From NCBI GenBank assembly GCA_031279745.1, contig JAITHN010000014.1:1-5107 (forward strand): a DNA stretch of 5,107 nt, given 5' to 3'. Numbering within the stretch: position 1 is the first letter of the stretch; the number at the start of each line of letters is the position of its first letter. The notes beneath the pieces were generated by a model, which was given only the letters and a program-made list of their open reading frames with translations, was not told where the DNA came from and ran no database searches. Below, piece after piece: positions 1-4,917 of this stretch. The stretch is from Streptococcaceae bacterium (lineage in GTDB: Bacteria > Bacillota > Bacilli > Lactobacillales > Streptococcaceae). Position numbers and translations under genes: made by a program.

Positions 1-1
1 A

Positions 2-487
2 TGGCAGTATTATTTGCCAGAGCAAAAATTCTGGGTAAGAGATAGATTTGCAAGTTACTCTCTTCCAACAGAAGTTCCAGCTTGGCAGTATGACGAAAAA
101 GTGGTGCACTACGAATGGGAAGAAGAAATCGTAGTGGAAGGAGAACTTCCTCCACGTCCGCCAGTAACGCCAGCAACGCCAGTAACGCCAGCAACTCCAG
201 TTACTCCAGTTACGCCAACGAAACCAGTGACACCTACACGTCCAAGCCTTCCAGATACAGCAGGATCTGTTCTTGGGGAAATTAATGAACGTCCTGAAGA
301 TAAAGAAGCGCCTAAAGACAAAGAACAACCAAAACTTCCAACAACTGGAGAAGTCCTTGGAGAAATCGACGAACGTCCTGAACTTCCTAAAACGGGAGAA
401 ACTACAAATAGGGCAATTGTTGTAGCAGGAATAGTGCTTACCTTTGGAGTCATCACAGCGTTTGGATTAAGAAGAAAACAAAACTAG
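2..487 (+). CDS. C-terminal part of an LPXTG-anchored surface protein (5' end outside window)
   Basis: The frame is open from base 2 with no stop upstream, so this is the C-terminal 161 residues of a longer protein; no start codon is assigned. Residues 1-53 are aromatic and acidic. Residues 54-81 are a Pro-Val-Thr-Pro/Ala-Thr-Pro repeat typical of a wall-spanning stalk. Residues 83-127 contain two copies of a unit of the form LPxT(A/G)-(S/E)VLGEI(N/D)ERPE, separated by a Lys/Glu/Pro linker. The sorting signal follows: LPKTG at 128-132, a hydrophobic stretch (AIVVAGIVLTFGVITAFGL) and a basic tail RRKQN. By family knowledge, sortase A would cleave LPKTG between Thr and Gly and join the protein to peptidoglycan. 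The ligand-binding or enzymatic part lies upstream, so the specific function is unknown. The next clear signal downstream is a hairpin at 602-635. Confidence 0.93.
   Translation, partial: WQYYLPEQKFWVRDRFASYSLPTEVPAWQYDEKVVHYEWEEEIVVEGELPPRPPVTPATPVTPATPVTPVTPTKPVTPTRPSLPDTAGSVLGEINERPEDKEAPKDKEQPKLPTTGEVLGEIDERPELPKTGETTNRAIVVAGIVLTFGVITAFGLRRKQN
161..243 (+). repeat. Pro-Thr-Val coding microrepeat (wall-spanning stalk)
   Basis: Within the surface-protein gene, 9-base units alternate as CCAGTAACG and CCAGCAACG, drifting to CCAGTTACT and related forms. They encode PVT/PAT triplets. Copies differ mostly at third codon positions. Such in-frame arrays commonly vary in copy number by slippage and set the length of the cell-wall stalk; that variation is inferred here. 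Confidence 0.85.
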
Positions 488-557
488 GTTAGCGCCGTGG
501 TAAAATTTAACGGGTTAATCAATGGGCGGATCATAGGGAATAGCGGTAATGCTGTTC

Positions 558-601
558 GATTTGACAAGCACCATCATGCAGTATGATTTGACAAGCACCA
601 T
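558..601 (+). repeat. 17-bp direct repeat, period 27, each copy containing TTGACA
   Basis: GATTTGACAAGCACCAT occurs exactly at 558-574 and again at 585-601. Ten bases separate the copies. It lies between the surface-protein gene and the hairpin at 602-635. It may be a duplicated -35 region or regulator site, or the remnant of a short tandem array. Nothing in the sequence decides between these. Confidence 0.8.
561..587 (+). promoter_or_regulatory. possible promoter in the direct repeat
   Basis: TTGACA (561-566) is a perfect -35 hexamer. TATGAT (582-587) matches the -10 consensus at five of six positions. The spacer is only 15 bases, below the usual 16-18, so activity is doubtful. A transcript would start near 594 and run straight into the hairpin at 602-635, so it would either be a very short RNA or need read-through to reach the deacetylase gene. 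Confidence 0.3.
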
Positions 602-635
602 AAACAGACCTCTCATTTATTCGGGAGGTCTGTTT
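602..635 (+). terminator. hairpin terminator after the surface-protein gene
   Basis: AAACAGACCTC (602-612) pairs perfectly with GAGGTCTGTTT (625-635). The stem can extend by a T-G and a C-G pair, leaving an 8-base loop. The 3' arm ends in only three T residues, so the U-tract is weak. The A/T ends of the stem make it potentially bidirectional. It sits 115 bases after the stop codon and before the deacetylase promoter, which fits a terminator separating the two genes. Confidence 0.65.
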
Positions 636-668
636 AGCAAGATAAGGTGCATCCTCAAAATCATTTAT

Positions 669-677
669 TGGTATGAT
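669..677 (+). promoter_or_regulatory. extended -10 promoter for the deacetylase gene
   Basis: TGGTATGAT contains the extended -10 TG-N-TATGAT. No convincing -35 hexamer lies 16-18 bases upstream, which is tolerated by extended -10 promoters. Predicted transcription start is near 684, giving a leader of about 34 bases with the ribosome site at 707-714. An in-frame ATG at 673 lies inside this -10 element, which argues against using it as the start codon. Confidence 0.5.
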
Positions 678-717
678 GGTGTTGATGATGAGGAGTTTGA
701 GGAAACGGAGGAAGAAT

Positions 718-1887
718 ATGAAAGAAAAGAAAACGACTTATTTTTTTGTCCTCCTTCCTTTCGTCTTGCTCTTTCCTCTGTGGAAGGCTAGTGTTGTCAG
801 TGCGATAGAATCTGAGGCGCCAAGTGCTCAGAAAGTGGAGGAAGTCGTTCTTCGCTTCGATGCAAATGAAGGGAAGGTCAGTAAGGTTGCTATAAAAAAA
901 ACGTCTGGTGATGTGCTTGGGACATTGCCTAAAGCAACGAGAAAGAATGAAATTTTTCATGGATGGTATACGAAAAAAAGAGGTGGAAAAGCGGTCAATG
1001 CAAAAACCGTTATTCGGCAAAATACAACTCTCTATGCGCATTGGAAAGTCAGAAAGATTGACGTAGATGCAAAAGAATTGCTTTTCGGTGCGAAAAATAA
1101 ACGACTTTCTCTGAAGCTAAAAATCACTCCATCAAATGCAGATTGTTCAACATTAAAAATGAAGGTGAATCGTACAAAATATGCAACGATTTCAACCAAT
1201 CACGTGGTGACTTCGAAAAATTACGGGCAAACCACATTGGTGTATTCCTACAATGGAAAGCAAACGAGAATTCCGATTCAAGTGGCGAAAAAATGGGTGG
1301 CTTTCACATTTGACGATGGACCAAGCGTGTATACAAGTGGACTGGTTTCATTTATGAAAAAGAACCAACTGCGTGCAACTTTTTACGTTGTAGGAACTGG
1401 CCTTGGAGGACGAGGAAATCTTTTAAAAACCTTGCTGAAAAACGGCAATGAGATTGGCAATCATACATGGAGTCATCCGGTAGATTCTTGGAATGCTGTT
1501 GGGCAAGTCCAATCGGTTGATTGGAAGCTGAAAAAGTTGACTGGAACTACGACCCAGACCTTTCGGCCTCCTGGGGGTGGATTGGGAGGAAGTGTAAGAC
1601 AAGTTCGAAAACCGATTATTCTTTGGAGTGTAGACACCAATGATTGGCGGGATCGTGTTCCTTCGATCGTATACAATAGAGTGATGAGAGGAGCCAGAAG
1701 TGGAGCGATTGTTTTAATGCATGATATACACGGCACAACGATTCCTGCCGCAAAACAGGCCTTTTTATCCTTGAAGAAACAAGGGTTTGCGTTTGTAACG
1801 GTCAGTGAATTACTGAATGGTGGGCGGCCTGGCGTCGTTTATACTCAAGGGGGAGCAAAAGTTCGAACCATGAAAATCAATTATTAG
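718..1887 (+). CDS. secreted polysaccharide deacetylase with InlB-type repeat, Ig-like segment and NodB domain
   Basis: This 389-residue protein is probably a PgdA-like deacetylase that removes acetyl groups from N-acetylated sugars, most likely in peptidoglycan; the substrate is inferred. The start at 718 follows GGAGGAAG (707-714), and the preceding in-frame ATGs lack such a site. Residues 1-29 are a signal peptide (KEKK, hydrophobic core, VSA before the likely cleavage). Residues 43-109 match the Listeria-Bacteroides/InlB B repeat (LRFDAN, GWYT, TLYAHW). Residues 111-190 resemble a bacterial Ig-like domain (ITPSNAD). Residues 194-370 are NodB with all five motifs: TFDDGP (197-202, base D199 and metal D200), HTWSH (metal H249 and H253), RPPGG (283-287), DTNDW (306-310) and MHD (H335). 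The catalytic set is complete, so an active enzyme is expected. No LPXTG or membrane anchor follows, so the protein is either released or held non-covalently. Confidence 0.92.
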   Translation: MKEKKTTYFFVLLPFVLLFPLWKASVVSAIESEAPSAQKVEEVVLRFDANEGKVSKVAIKKTSGDVLGTLPKATRKNEIFHGWYTKKRGGKAVNAKTVIRQNTTLYAHWKVRKIDVDAKELLFGAKNKRLSLKLKITPSNADCSTLKMKVNRTKYATISTNHVVTSKNYGQTTLVYSYNGKQTRIPIQVAKKWVAFTFDDGPSVYTSGLVSFMKKNQLRATFYVVGTGLGGRGNLLKTLLKNGNEIGNHTWSHPVDSWNAVGQVQSVDWKLKKLTGTTTQTFRPPGGGLGGSVRQVRKPIILWSVDTNDWRDRVPSIVYNRVMRGARSGAIVLMHDIHGTTIPAAKQAFLSLKKQGFAFVTVSELLNGGRPGVVYTQGGAKVRTMKINY

Positions 1888-2005
1888 AATGAGAGTGAAT
1901 GACTGCAATTAGAGATGTTTAAGGGGTGTCGTTTAACCTCAAGTCTTCACAATAAACGCGGGTTATGTGCCAGCATGTACTTGAAACGAATGCAAGCATG
2001 CAGAC

Positions 2006-2142
2006 CAAGTTCACTACAAATTTTTGGCAGCGTGTAACTTTTTGACCGCACGGTGCGTGCCTACAAGTTCACTACAAATTTTTGGTAGGGTGTAACTTTT
2101 TGACCGCACGGTGCATACTTACAAGTTCACTACAAATTTTTG
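2006..2142. repeat. 58-bp tandem repeat, about 2.4 copies
   Basis: Copies start at 2006, 2064 and 2122, each opening with CAAGTTCACTACAAATTTTTG. Copy 1 (2006-2063) and copy 2 (2064-2121) differ at five of 58 positions; copy 3 stops after 21 bases. Each full unit also carries GTGTAACTTTTTGACC and the near-palindrome CGCACGGTG(C). The period is not a multiple of three, so conserved coding is excluded. There are no unique spacers, so it is not CRISPR. The function is unknown. Confidence 0.93.
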
Positions 2143-2199
2143 AAACTTATGAGGTTAATCTTTAAAAAGAAGTTGAAGTTCATTTTTTCCTATAAGATG

Positions 2200-2236
2200 A
2201 AAACGCCGCGACTCCATTAGGAGTTGCGGCGTTTTT
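2200..2236. terminator. terminator between convergent deacetylase and coaC genes
   Basis: CGCCGCGACTCC (2204-2215) pairs with GGAGTTGCGGCG (2220-2231) around the loop ATTA. One pair is G-U on the + strand and C-A on the minus strand, so folding favours the + transcript. Five T residues (2232-2236) follow on +, and AAAA (2200-2203) supplies a U-tract on minus. It lies immediately beside the coaC stop codon and probably serves both directions. Confidence 0.88.
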
Positions 2237-2782
2237 CTAATGAGTTAGAGATTGTTCCACAAGTTGAAGAATGTTGTTGGTTGATTCCATAGCTCCTTTT
2301 CCTTCTACGCCACAAGCTAAAAGCGATGTTCTGGGTTCGATCACGATGAACCCTGCTTTCTCTAAACGCTTCAAATTTTCTTGGACGAATGGATTTTCAA
2401 ACATAGTGGTATTCATGGCTGGAGCAATAAATTTTTTCGTTGTTTTTGGAAGGGCGAGCGCTGCTGTCGTGATAAAATCATCAGCAATTCCATTTGCCAG
2501 CTTGCCAATAATATTTGCACTTGCTGGAGCAAGGACAAAAGCATCACAGTTTTGGGCAAGCCAGACGTGAAGGATGATGGAAGGATCAATCTCTTGCTGA
2601 ACCTCTGTGATCACTTCATGGCTGCTTAGGGACTGAAGTGTATTGATGCTGGTGAGCGCTTGAGCGTTTTTTGTAAGAGCAACTTGTACGTCAAACCCTT
2701 TTTTCTTAAAGCCGAATACAAGGTCGTTTGCCTTGTAAGCAGCGATACTACTGGAAACGCCTAAAAAGATCAATTTAGTCAT
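2237..2782 (-). CDS. coaC: phosphopantothenoylcysteine decarboxylase
   Basis: This 181-residue flavoprotein of the HFCD family decarboxylates 4'-phosphopantothenoylcysteine to 4'-phosphopantetheine, the third step of coenzyme A synthesis, in the cytoplasm. Visible signatures are the N-terminal FMN-binding GVSSSIAAYKA (8-18), the catalytic His in HVWLAQ (H72), LAPASAN (84-90) with KLANGIADDFITT, the substrate-clamp PAMNT (121-125) and the active-site Cys in ACGVEGKG (C157). The length fits the monofunctional form. The start at 2782 is set by GGAGG six to seven bases upstream, inside the last codons of coaB; the upstream in-frame extension has no family match. The gene overlaps coaB by 8 bp, which suggests translational coupling and matched amounts of the two enzymes. 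Confidence 0.96.
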   Translation of the reverse strand: MTKLIFLGVSSSIAAYKANDLVFGFKKKGFDVQVALTKNAQALTSINTLQSLSSHEVITEVQQEIDPSIILHVWLAQNCDAFVLAPASANIIGKLANGIADDFITTAALALPKTTKKFIAPAMNTTMFENPFVQENLKRLEKAGFIVIEPRTSLLACGVEGKGAMESTNNILQLVEQSLTH

Positions 2783-3521
2783 GTTTTTCCTCCAAAAATT
2801 CAGTGATGAGTGCTGCAATTTCATGTTTTGTCGAGGCTTTCAGCCTACTTCCTGTAGCAGTAAAAAGGCTGGCGAGATGTTGGTCTCCTTCAATATTTAC
2901 CAAATCATTTTGAAGAATGGCATCTGCCTGTGTCGCTTTAAACATATTTTGAACAATCGAAGAGGTTTCTTCCGTACTTGAGTTGACGACGAGTTTAAAA
3001 GCCACAAGTCGTGTATTTGGAGACCAAGATTTGATTTTTCGCACCCATTTTGGATTTTGACTCATGGTGAGAAAAAGTTGAGCATCCTGAGAGGAACGTT
3101 TTTTTTGAACGTTGAGCGTTTGAGGTATCTTAGAAAAAGAAATCAAAGTTTCTTCCAGGGATTGCTCATCCCATGAAGCATTTTTATATAGAAATCTTGC
3201 GAGTTCCTGAGCGCTGACAAGCTGTGTTGGTGTATAATCGCTTACTGCCATGGCATGAACAACGGCGTCGATTTTTTCTTCTTTGAGGATTTTCTCTAGT
3301 TGAATGCCCAATTCGCTTGTGTTTGTAAGAAGAGAAAGGGTCAATAACGGATGAGGGGAGGGGTGAATTGCTGATGAGGTGCTAAGCATATGAACGGAAT
3401 GTCCATTAGCTAAAAGCAAGTCCGCAATATTTTTGCCTAAAGCTCCTGTTGAGTGGTTGGTAATGGAGCGAACGGCATCGATTTTTTCGCTCGTTCCTCC
3501 ACTTGTAATCAATACTTTCAT
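2775..3521 (-). CDS. coaB: phosphopantothenate--cysteine ligase (monofunctional)
   Basis: This 248-residue protein joins cysteine to 4'-phosphopantothenate, in bacteria usually with CTP, supplying the substrate for CoaC. Motifs typical of stand-alone streptococcal CoaB are visible: VLITSGGTSEKID (3-15), RSITNHSTGALGK (18-30), HAMAVSDYTP (89-98), LVAFKLVV (172-179) and QNDL (204-207, where ANDL is common). Start 3521 follows GGAGG located in the end of the preceding gene. A longer reading to 3758 adds 79 residues with no family resemblance that merely run through the neighbour in another frame. The start overlaps the preceding stop as ATGA. The protein looks slightly longer than I recall for its streptococcal relatives, with the extra length probably around residues 100-150; that comparison is from memory. 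Confidence 0.95.
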   Translation of the reverse strand: MKVLITSGGTSEKIDAVRSITNHSTGALGKNIADLLLANGHSVHMLSTSSAIHPSPHPLLTLSLLTNTSELGIQLEKILKEEKIDAVVHAMAVSDYTPTQLVSAQELARFLYKNASWDEQSLEETLISFSKIPQTLNVQKKRSSQDAQLFLTMSQNPKWVRKIKSWSPNTRLVAFKLVVNSSTEETSSIVQNMFKATQADAILQNDLVNIEGDQHLASLFTATGSRLKASTKHEIAALITEFLEEKHD

Positions 3522-3913
3522 TTTTCCTCCGTTGTTTGTTCGGTTGTAGTGAGTTGTTCTGATGTAGGAATGCGGAAGATAAAGACATAATGATGAATGC
3601 AAAGGAGTATTAAGAGCAAAATCCTCAAGTAGAGAGAATGAATGATAAGAAATGCAATTCCAATCATAAGCGTGGCTAGAATTTGGATGTTTCGTTTTTC
3701 CTTTGCAGTAAGGCTCCTTGTCTGATCGTAATGTTTTAAAAAACGATGGTAGAGCCAAGAGTTCTTGAAAATCCTTTCAGCCTTGGCAGAACTTTTTGAT
3801 AAAAAGAAAAGTGCGACCAGTAAAAATGGAGTGGTTGGCAATACAGGAAGAATTGCCCCTAGCACTCCAAGACCTACGAAGACAAGTCCAATAAATAAAT
3901 TAAGAATTTTCAT
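3518..3913 (-). CDS. DUF454/YbaN-like small membrane protein
   Basis: This 131-residue protein of unknown function is first in the operon with coaB and coaC. The hallmark LPVLPTTPF (22-30) follows a Gly-rich first helix (LFIGLVFVGLGVLGA), and SSAKAERIF and KHYD match the loop seen in YbaN-family proteins. Hydrophobic segments lie near 5-21, 28-39, 76-91 and 95-113; the tail is rich in Thr, Gln and Glu. Its link to coenzyme A synthesis rests only on tight packing: its stop overlaps the coaB start by 4 bp, and the coaB ribosome site lies in its last codons. No Shine-Dalgarno sequence precedes its own ATG, and the promoter position predicts a leaderless message. The start is kept because it is the only ATG before the conserved core. 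Confidence 0.88.
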   Translation of the reverse strand: MKILNLFIGLVFVGLGVLGAILPVLPTTPFLLVALFFLSKSSAKAERIFKNSWLYHRFLKHYDQTRSLTAKEKRNIQILATLMIGIAFLIIHSLYLRILLLILLCIHHYVFIFRIPTSEQLTTTEQTTEEK

Positions 3914-3919
3914 AAGGTT

Positions 3920-3949
3920 ATTATATCAAAAAGGGGAAGTTTTGCGAAT
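3920..3949 (-). promoter_or_regulatory. extended -10 promoter of the DUF454-coaB-coaC operon, leaderless
   Basis: On the minus strand TGATATAAT (3928-3920) is a perfect extended -10. TTCGCA (3949-3944) is a four-of-six -35 match with an 18-base spacer. The -10 ends 6 bases before the ATG at 3913-3911, so the predicted transcription start is the A of the start codon. No GGAGG-like sequence lies between, consistent with leaderless translation of the first gene, whereas coaB and coaC have strong internal ribosome sites. Confidence 0.65.
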
Positions 3950-3994
3950 TGGAGTTGGAAGGGAACGTGCGGGAGGTGTCATGTTCCTCAAAGG

Positions 3995-4216
3995 GTACAA
4001 ACTTCGGGGGAAACTTACGCTGAGGAGCAAGGAAGGCAAGCTGTCTAAAATCGTACAACAGTAGTTCACACATAAGGCGCGGAGCAAGGAAGGCAAGCCG
4101 TCTAAAAGCGTACAACAGTAGTTCACACATAAGGCGCGGAGTAAGGAAGTCGAGCAGGCAAACGCGTACATTAGCGTTAACACTTGCGCTGAGAAGCAAG
4201 TCTGGACTGCAGTCTA
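3995..4216. repeat. 57-bp tandem repeat: two near-identical copies plus degenerate flanking copies
   Basis: Copies at 4024-4080 and 4081-4137 differ at two of 57 positions and begin GGAGCAAGGAAGGCAAGC. A diverged copy begins at 4138 (GGAGTAAGGAAG) and another at about 4191 (GAGAAGCAAG, then GTCTAAAGC). Before the first copy, 3995-4023 (GTACAAAC to ACGCTGAG) matches the second half of a unit. Similarity is highest in the centre and decays outward, as expected for recent internal duplication within an older array. It contains no unique spacers and no convincing coding function. Confidence 0.92.
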
Positions 4217-4234
4217 AAGCTGAGGTTTTGAGAC

Positions 4235-4260
4235 AAAAAAAGCAACTGCGACGCAGTTGC
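4235..4260 (-). terminator. bioY terminator
   Basis: On the minus strand GCAACTGC (4260-4253), loop GTC, GCAGTTGC (4249-4242) form a perfect 8-bp stem, followed by seven U residues (4241-4235). It starts 18 bases after the bioY stop codon. This is a textbook intrinsic terminator and separates bioY from the coa operon, which therefore needs its own promoter. Confidence 0.93.
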
Positions 4261-4278
4261 CTTTTGGCATAGACACGA

Positions 4279-4827
4279 TTAATTTTTTAATTTGAGAAGA
4301 TATTTTTCTGGAATCGCACGTTTTACCGACAGAGCGACAAATGAGCTAAGCACTGATTTTCCAAGTTCGATTGGGATAAAGACCCCAGCTCCTGCGATGA
4401 ACGCTGTTTTCCAATCTAGGCTTGCTGCGAATTTCAACCAGATGGTTCCGATGAAAAGAACGGCAAATGCACCTAAAATATTTCCCATAAGAGTGAAAAT
4501 GATTGAATCGTCATTTTTGCTTGTGAAGTATCCGATAATCCATCCCATCAAGAGGAAAGAAAGTAAAAATCCACCCGTTGGTCCAAACCACACATGAATC
4601 CCCATTGAACCTCCAGCGTACACTGGGAAGATCAAACCAAGTAAAATGTAGATTCCAATAGAAAGTACACCAAGTTTTCGCCCTAAAATACTTGCAGTAA
4701 TTCCTACGCCGAGCGTTTGCAAGGTAACGGGAACAGTTCCAATAGGAAAGACGATTTGAGCAAGAATAGCGATTAAGCTAGCAAATAATGCCGCAATAAT
4801 AATCTGATAAATTTTAGAATTTTTCAT
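4279..4827 (-). CDS. bioY: biotin ECF transporter S component
   Basis: This 182-residue integral membrane protein binds biotin outside the membrane and delivers it through an energy-coupling factor (EcfA/A'/T) module, which is not encoded in this window. Family signatures are IGTVPVTLQTLGV (29-41) and the long block LGLIFPVYAGG (63-73) with FGPTGGFLLSF (81-91), followed by hydrophobic helices to about residue 167; about six membrane segments are expected. Near the C-terminus, where many BioY proteins have an Asp three residues before a Lys, this one reads IELGK (E154, K157). The start at 4827 follows AAAGGAG four to five bases upstream; the next upstream ATG at 4845 would add six residues but lies on the predicted transcription start. 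The gene stands alone with its own promoter and terminator, as expected for a solitary S component using a shared ECF module. Confidence 0.95.
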   Translation of the reverse strand: MKNSKIYQIIIAALFASLIAILAQIVFPIGTVPVTLQTLGVGITASILGRKLGVLSIGIYILLGLIFPVYAGGSMGIHVWFGPTGGFLLSFLLMGWIIGYFTSKNDDSIIFTLMGNILGAFAVLFIGTIWLKFAASLDWKTAFIAGAGVFIPIELGKSVLSSFVALSVKRAIPEKYLLKLKN

Positions 4828-4850
4828 AATTCTCCTTTCGTACAAAATGA

Positions 4851-4856
4851 ATTATA
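4851..4856 (-). promoter_or_regulatory. -10 element of the bioY promoter
   Basis: The minus strand reads TATAAT here, a perfect -10. Predicted transcription start is near 4844, giving a leader of about 17 bases that contains the ribosome site. The -35 position (about 4874-4880) is a poor T-rich match and falls inside the dyad at 4866-4891, so the promoter may depend on, or be controlled through, that site. Confidence 0.55.
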
Positions 4857-4862
4857 TAGGAG

Positions 4863-4898
4863 TTGTTATAAAAAGAAAATACTTTTTATAAATAACAA
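4863..4898. promoter_or_regulatory. AT-rich dyad overlapping the bioY -35 region, candidate operator
   Basis: TTATAAAAAG (4866-4875) and CTTTTTATAA (4882-4891) form a perfect 10-bp inverted repeat with a 6-base centre. Outside it, TTGTTAT (4863-4869) and ATAACAA (4892-4898) are also inverted. The outer arms recall the TTGTTAAC half-sites of Gram-positive BirA operators, but their centre-to-centre distance (29) is larger than I expect for BirA. A biotin-responsive operator is therefore possible, not established. Confidence 0.4.
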
Positions 4899-4903
4899 AA
4901 AAA

Positions 4904-4917
4904 CAAAAACGCTTTCA
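4904..4917. promoter_or_regulatory. weak cre-like (CcpA) site
   Basis: CAAAAACGCTTTCA fits the catabolite-responsive pattern TGWAANCGNTNWCA except at its first two bases. It lies about 60-70 bases upstream of the predicted bioY start. A single degenerate match in AT-rich DNA is weak evidence. Confidence 0.2.

Larger units (their letters stand above)
1888..2236. other. gene-free convergent intergenic region with repeats
   Basis: This stretch of 349 bases lies between the ends of the deacetylase gene (+) and coaC (-). I see no credible ORF with a ribosome site. It holds the 58-bp tandem array (2006-2142), a 9-bp inverted repeat that brackets it (TTAACCTCA at 1933-1941, TGAGGTTAA at 2150-2158) and a terminator (2200-2236). 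Any transcript of the deacetylase gene would carry the array in its 3' untranslated part, because no hairpin with a T-tract precedes it. Confidence 0.8.
3914..4241. other. gene-free region upstream of the coa operon
   Basis: Between the DUF454 gene start and the bioY terminator there is no supported gene. It contains the operon promoter (3920-3949) and the 57-bp array (about 3995-4216). Long minus-strand reading frames cross it only because the 57-bp unit is a multiple of three and lacks stops. Those frames begin with TTG or GTG and have no ribosome site, so they are not called as genes. Confidence 0.75.

Noticed and set aside
109..456. Minus-strand ORF opposite the surface-protein gene
   Set aside because: It is the antisense shadow of the Pro-Thr repeat, with no ribosome site or family resemblance.
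673..717. In-frame upstream ATGs that would extend the deacetylase by 15 residues
   Set aside because: The first ATG lies in the predicted -10 element and none has a ribosome site; GGAGGAAG precedes the ATG at 718, which starts a proper signal peptide.
549..791. Plus-strand ORF across the direct repeat and hairpin
   Set aside because: It has no ribosome site, its repeated DLTSTI comes from the 17-bp DNA repeat, and it runs out of frame into the deacetylase gene.
3522..3758. N-terminal extension of CoaB by 79 residues
   Set aside because: It runs through the DUF454 gene in another frame, has no family similarity, and a strong ribosome site marks the ATG at 3521 before MKVLITSGG.
3921..4199. 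Minus-strand frames encoding a 19-residue repeat (for example RLMCELLLY and RLAFLAP blocks)
   Set aside because: Two minus frames are open at once across the array. Both would need TTG or GTG starts without a ribosome site, and both are explained by a stop-free unit whose length is a multiple of three.
2006..4216. CRISPR array
   Set aside because: Both arrays are head-to-tail repeats with no unique spacers, and no cas genes are present.
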